DNA of 16,755 nucleotides from an uncultured Lachnospiraceae bacterium (GTDB lineage: Bacteria; Bacillota_A; Clostridia; Lachnospirales; Lachnospiraceae). A program made the position numbers and the translations under genes. Positions 15,168 through 16,755 of this stretch are shown one piece after another. The stretch covers positions 1 to 16,755 of the forward strand of contig CAMWWF010000018.1 of assembly GCA_947177885.1 (NCBI GenBank), read 5' to 3'. Numbering within the stretch: the stretch's first letter is position 1; each line of letters begins with the position of its first letter. The notes under the pieces are model-generated. The model had not been told where the DNA came from, searched no databases, and worked only from the letters and a program-made list of their open reading frames with translations.

Positions 15168-15196
15168 ATTATAACAAAGGGGAAAATATAAGTCCA
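15168..15196 (-). promoter_or_regulatory. Promoter of the AraC-type regulator gene
   Basis: On the minus strand: -35 TGGACT (15196-15191, 4 of 6), 17-bp spacer, -10 TATAAT (15173-15168, perfect). Transcription would begin near 15161, giving a leader of about 128 nt. Confidence 0.6.
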
Positions 15197-15278
15197 GGAC
15201 AATAAAAAGGAAGAAAGGACAAAAACCGTGTTAAGCATGACATTACTGCTTTTTGTCCGTTTGGAAGGGAAATTGTCA
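15197..15278. promoter_or_regulatory. Symmetric operator between divergent promoters
   Basis: Four related half-sites: GGACAA at 15197-15202 and 15217-15222, TTGTCC at 15253-15258 and TTGTCA at 15273-15278. The two left copies are direct repeats 20 bp apart, the two right copies likewise, and the pairs face each other. The central pair extends to GGACAAAAA (15217-15225) and TTTTTGTCC (15250-15258), perfect 9-bp arms. The outer copies touch the two -35 boxes. This geometry fits AraC-type dimers bound beside each promoter; binding is inferred. Confidence 0.55.
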
Positions 15279-15279
15279 C

Positions 15280-15308
15280 TTACCACAGCAGGTTCGGTTT
15301 TATATAAT
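15280..15308 (+). promoter_or_regulatory. Promoter of the solute-binding protein gene
   Basis: -35 TTACCA (15280-15285, 4 of 6), 17-bp spacer, -10 TATAAT (15303-15308, perfect). The expected start near 15315 leaves a leader of about 138 nt. The weak -35 adjoining a half-site suggests activator dependence. Confidence 0.65.
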
Positions 15309-15335
15309 GGCCTCAGACACAGTCAACAGCCTTAT

Positions 15336-15378
15336 CGGATGCGAATAGAATCCGAAGGCATCGGGGATGCAGAATCCC
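15336..15378 (+). other. Two related hairpins in the solute-binding protein leader
   Basis: CGGAT/ATCCG (15336-15340 with 15350-15354) and GGGAT/ATCCC (15364-15368 with 15374-15378) lie in tandem; both contain an ATCGG...GATGC...AGAATCC pattern, so they look like a diverged duplication. Stems are only 5 bp. Nothing else is recognised between 15379 and the ribosome binding site. Confidence 0.3.
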
Positions 15379-15452
15379 ATAGAGTCTCATGGACGCTCCG
15401 CAAACCAGGGGAGAATTGGAGAGACTGTTATAACAGAACAGGAGGGTACCAT

Positions 15453-16755
15453 ATGAAAAAGGGAATCAGAAAATGCCTGACGTTAAGTATTGTTGCCGGA
15501 ATGACAGCCGGATTTGCGGCCTGCGGGGATGGCGGCAATGCAGCATCTTCAGAGTCACAGGGAACGCAGGGGAGTATCGTCGCCGACAATAGGGAAGATA
15601 CTTCATCTGCAGCATCAGGAGAGGTGCCTGCGCCCGACGCCGACGCCTCCGTCACCTATCCCATTGCAGGGGCGGGGAAACTTACTTTTGGAATGACACT
15701 TGCAAACGAATGGTCGGACAGATTTGATTCCTGGACAGATCTTCCTATTGGGACAGCTGTTCAGGAGAAGACGGGAGTGGAGCTTGAGATGGTGCATGTG
15801 GCGGATAATAAGGCCATGAATTTGTTGCTTGCATCTCCCGATTTGCCGGACATCATCTTATTTAATTTCCAGAGCAATTATAGCGGAGGAGAGATCAAAG
15901 CCATAGAAGACGGAGTGATCTTTCCCATGGATGCGGAATTTTTACAGCAGAATGCGCCTGACTACTGGGAGGTGCTTAACAGTGACGAGAATATCATGAA
16001 GGGCAGTACTAACCAGCAGAATCAGGTATTCGGCTTTACCTTCATCATGGGGGACGATAAGATCAAGACAGGCTATGGACTGACGGTGCGGGATGACTGG
16101 TGCGAGCAGTTGGGCCTTGAAGTGACTCAGATCGATACGGCAGAAGAGTTCCATGACATGCTCTCAAGGTTCAAAGACGAGCTAAATGTGGAGATCCCTA
16201 TGACATTTACTTCCAAGAACCTGGAAGAACTTCTGGATTACGGCACGATTACTTCCCCCTTCGGCCTTGTCACCAGGGATGTCTATCAGAAGGACGGGAC
16301 GGTGCACATCGGATATGCGGAAAAGGAGTACAAGGATGTGCTTGCGTATTTGAACCAGCTTTATAATGAGGGATTGCTTGACGCCAATTTCTCTACGAAT
16401 GACGCGGCTACTGTTACGGCAAATATGCTTTCGGGCACCTCCGGTGTTTCCACAGGCGCACTCGGAGGAGGCATCGGAACCTGGCTCCAGACCAACAGGG
16501 ATGTTGAAGATTACAGTCTGGCAGGACTTCACAATCTGGTAGAAAACGACGGGGACAAGTCGCTTTACGGATTTTATAAGACGGATGTTATCGGCAAGAC
16601 TGCAGTTATCACAAACAGCTGCGAAAACAAAGAACTGGCGGCTCAGTTCCTGAATTACGGCTATACGGACGAGGGACACATGCTCTATGTTTTCGGAATA
16701 GAGGGTGAGAGCTATGAAATGGTGGGCGGGGAACCTCAGTATACCGAATATATCA
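15453..16755 (+). CDS. Extracellular solute-binding lipoprotein of a sugar ABC transporter, 3' end outside window
   Basis: Family 1-type substrate-binding lipoprotein (LplA/YtcQ-like), at least 434 residues and open to the right edge. It starts with basic MKKGIRK, a hydrophobic segment (9-23) and the lipobox FAAC with C24 as the lipidated Cys, followed by a Gly/Ser/Ala-rich tether (about 25-65). The mature fold shows KLTFGMTLANEWSD (74-87), KTGVELEMVHV, the typical LLLASPDLPDIILF (124-137) and later ELAAQFLNYGYTDEGH. It captures an oligosaccharide outside the membrane and hands it to permeases expected just past the window. AGGAGGG (15440-15446) precedes the ATG by 6 nt. Divergent pairing with a membrane AraC regulator is the usual arrangement for such systems. 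The sugar is unknown; the nearby sulfatase hints at a sulfated glycan. Confidence 0.93.
   Translation, partial: MKKGIRKCLTLSIVAGMTAGFAACGDGGNAASSESQGTQGSIVADNREDTSSAASGEVPAPDADASVTYPIAGAGKLTFGMTLANEWSDRFDSWTDLPIGTAVQEKTGVELEMVHVADNKAMNLLLASPDLPDIILFNFQSNYSGGEIKAIEDGVIFPMDAEFLQQNAPDYWEVLNSDENIMKGSTNQQNQVFGFTFIMGDDKIKTGYGLTVRDDWCEQLGLEVTQIDTAEEFHDMLSRFKDELNVEIPMTFTSKNLEELLDYGTITSPFGLVTRDVYQKDGTVHIGYAEKEYKDVLAYLNQLYNEGLLDANFSTNDAATVTANMLSGTSGVSTGALGGGIGTWLQTNRDVEDYSLAGLHNLVENDGDKSLYGFYKTDVIGKTAVITNSCENKELAAQFLNYGYTDEGHMLYVFGIEGESYEMVGGEPQYTEYI

Overview
The window reads as chromosomal DNA of a Gram-positive anaerobe of the Clostridia, most likely Lachnospiraceae. Evidence: strong AGGAGG ribosome binding sites, moderate GC, a yaaO-to-rsmI housekeeping cluster like that of Bacillus subtilis, a 59-residue cysteine-rich protein of a type I associate with Lachnospiraceae, and a transmembrane AraC-type regulator facing a lipoprotein solute-binding protein. 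The genus is not resolved. No rRNA, tRNA, IS element, phage gene or CRISPR array was seen.

Region 1 (1-11056, all + strand) is housekeeping. In order: the 3' part of an L,D-transpeptidase gene cut by the left edge; an HD-domain phosphohydrolase; a PLP-dependent Orn/Lys/Arg decarboxylase-type protein (YaaO family); pyruvate kinase; a divergent guanylate-kinase-like protein; YaaR (DUF327); the DNA polymerase III delta' subunit (holB); RicT (PSP1 domain) with an unusually long repeat-rich tail; tRNA1(Val) adenine-N6 methyltransferase; RsmI 16S rRNA methyltransferase; and a 59-aa cysteine-rich protein. This is the yaaO-tmk-yaaQ-yaaR-holB-ricT-yabA-yabB-yabC block known from Bacillus, rearranged: pyk is inserted, a guanylate-kinase-like gene stands in the tmk position, and yaaQ/darA, yabA and yazA are absent. 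The genes link replication, RNA decay and tRNA/rRNA modification, but the clustering is ancestral synteny and not a single pathway. Candidate internal promoters lie before pyk, yaaR and ricT.

Region 2 (11220-16755) looks like an accessory glycan-use locus. A Cys-type sulfatase without signal peptide and a 769-aa membrane-anchored AraC-family regulator are both on the - strand, with the regulator upstream of the sulfatase. Facing them is a lipoprotein sugar-binding protein gene on the + strand, cut by the right edge. A plausible scheme (inference) is that the regulator senses a ligand outside the cell, activates the binding protein and its downstream permeases, and the cytoplasmic sulfatase removes sulfate from the imported saccharide.

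The divergent intergenic region (15034-15452) is the most interesting stretch. It holds two good sigma-A-type promoters back to back. Between them is a mirror-symmetric set of four GGACAA/TTGTCC half-sites: each half is a direct repeat with 20-bp spacing whose inner copy abuts a -35 box. The regulator mRNA leader contains three successive hairpins with possible alternative pairing. The second notable item is the RicT tail, with five tandem 18-residue repeats and an Arg/Gln/Asn/Gly-rich composition suggesting a disordered RNA-binding extension. All pairings and repeats were found by eye; no folding or database search was run.
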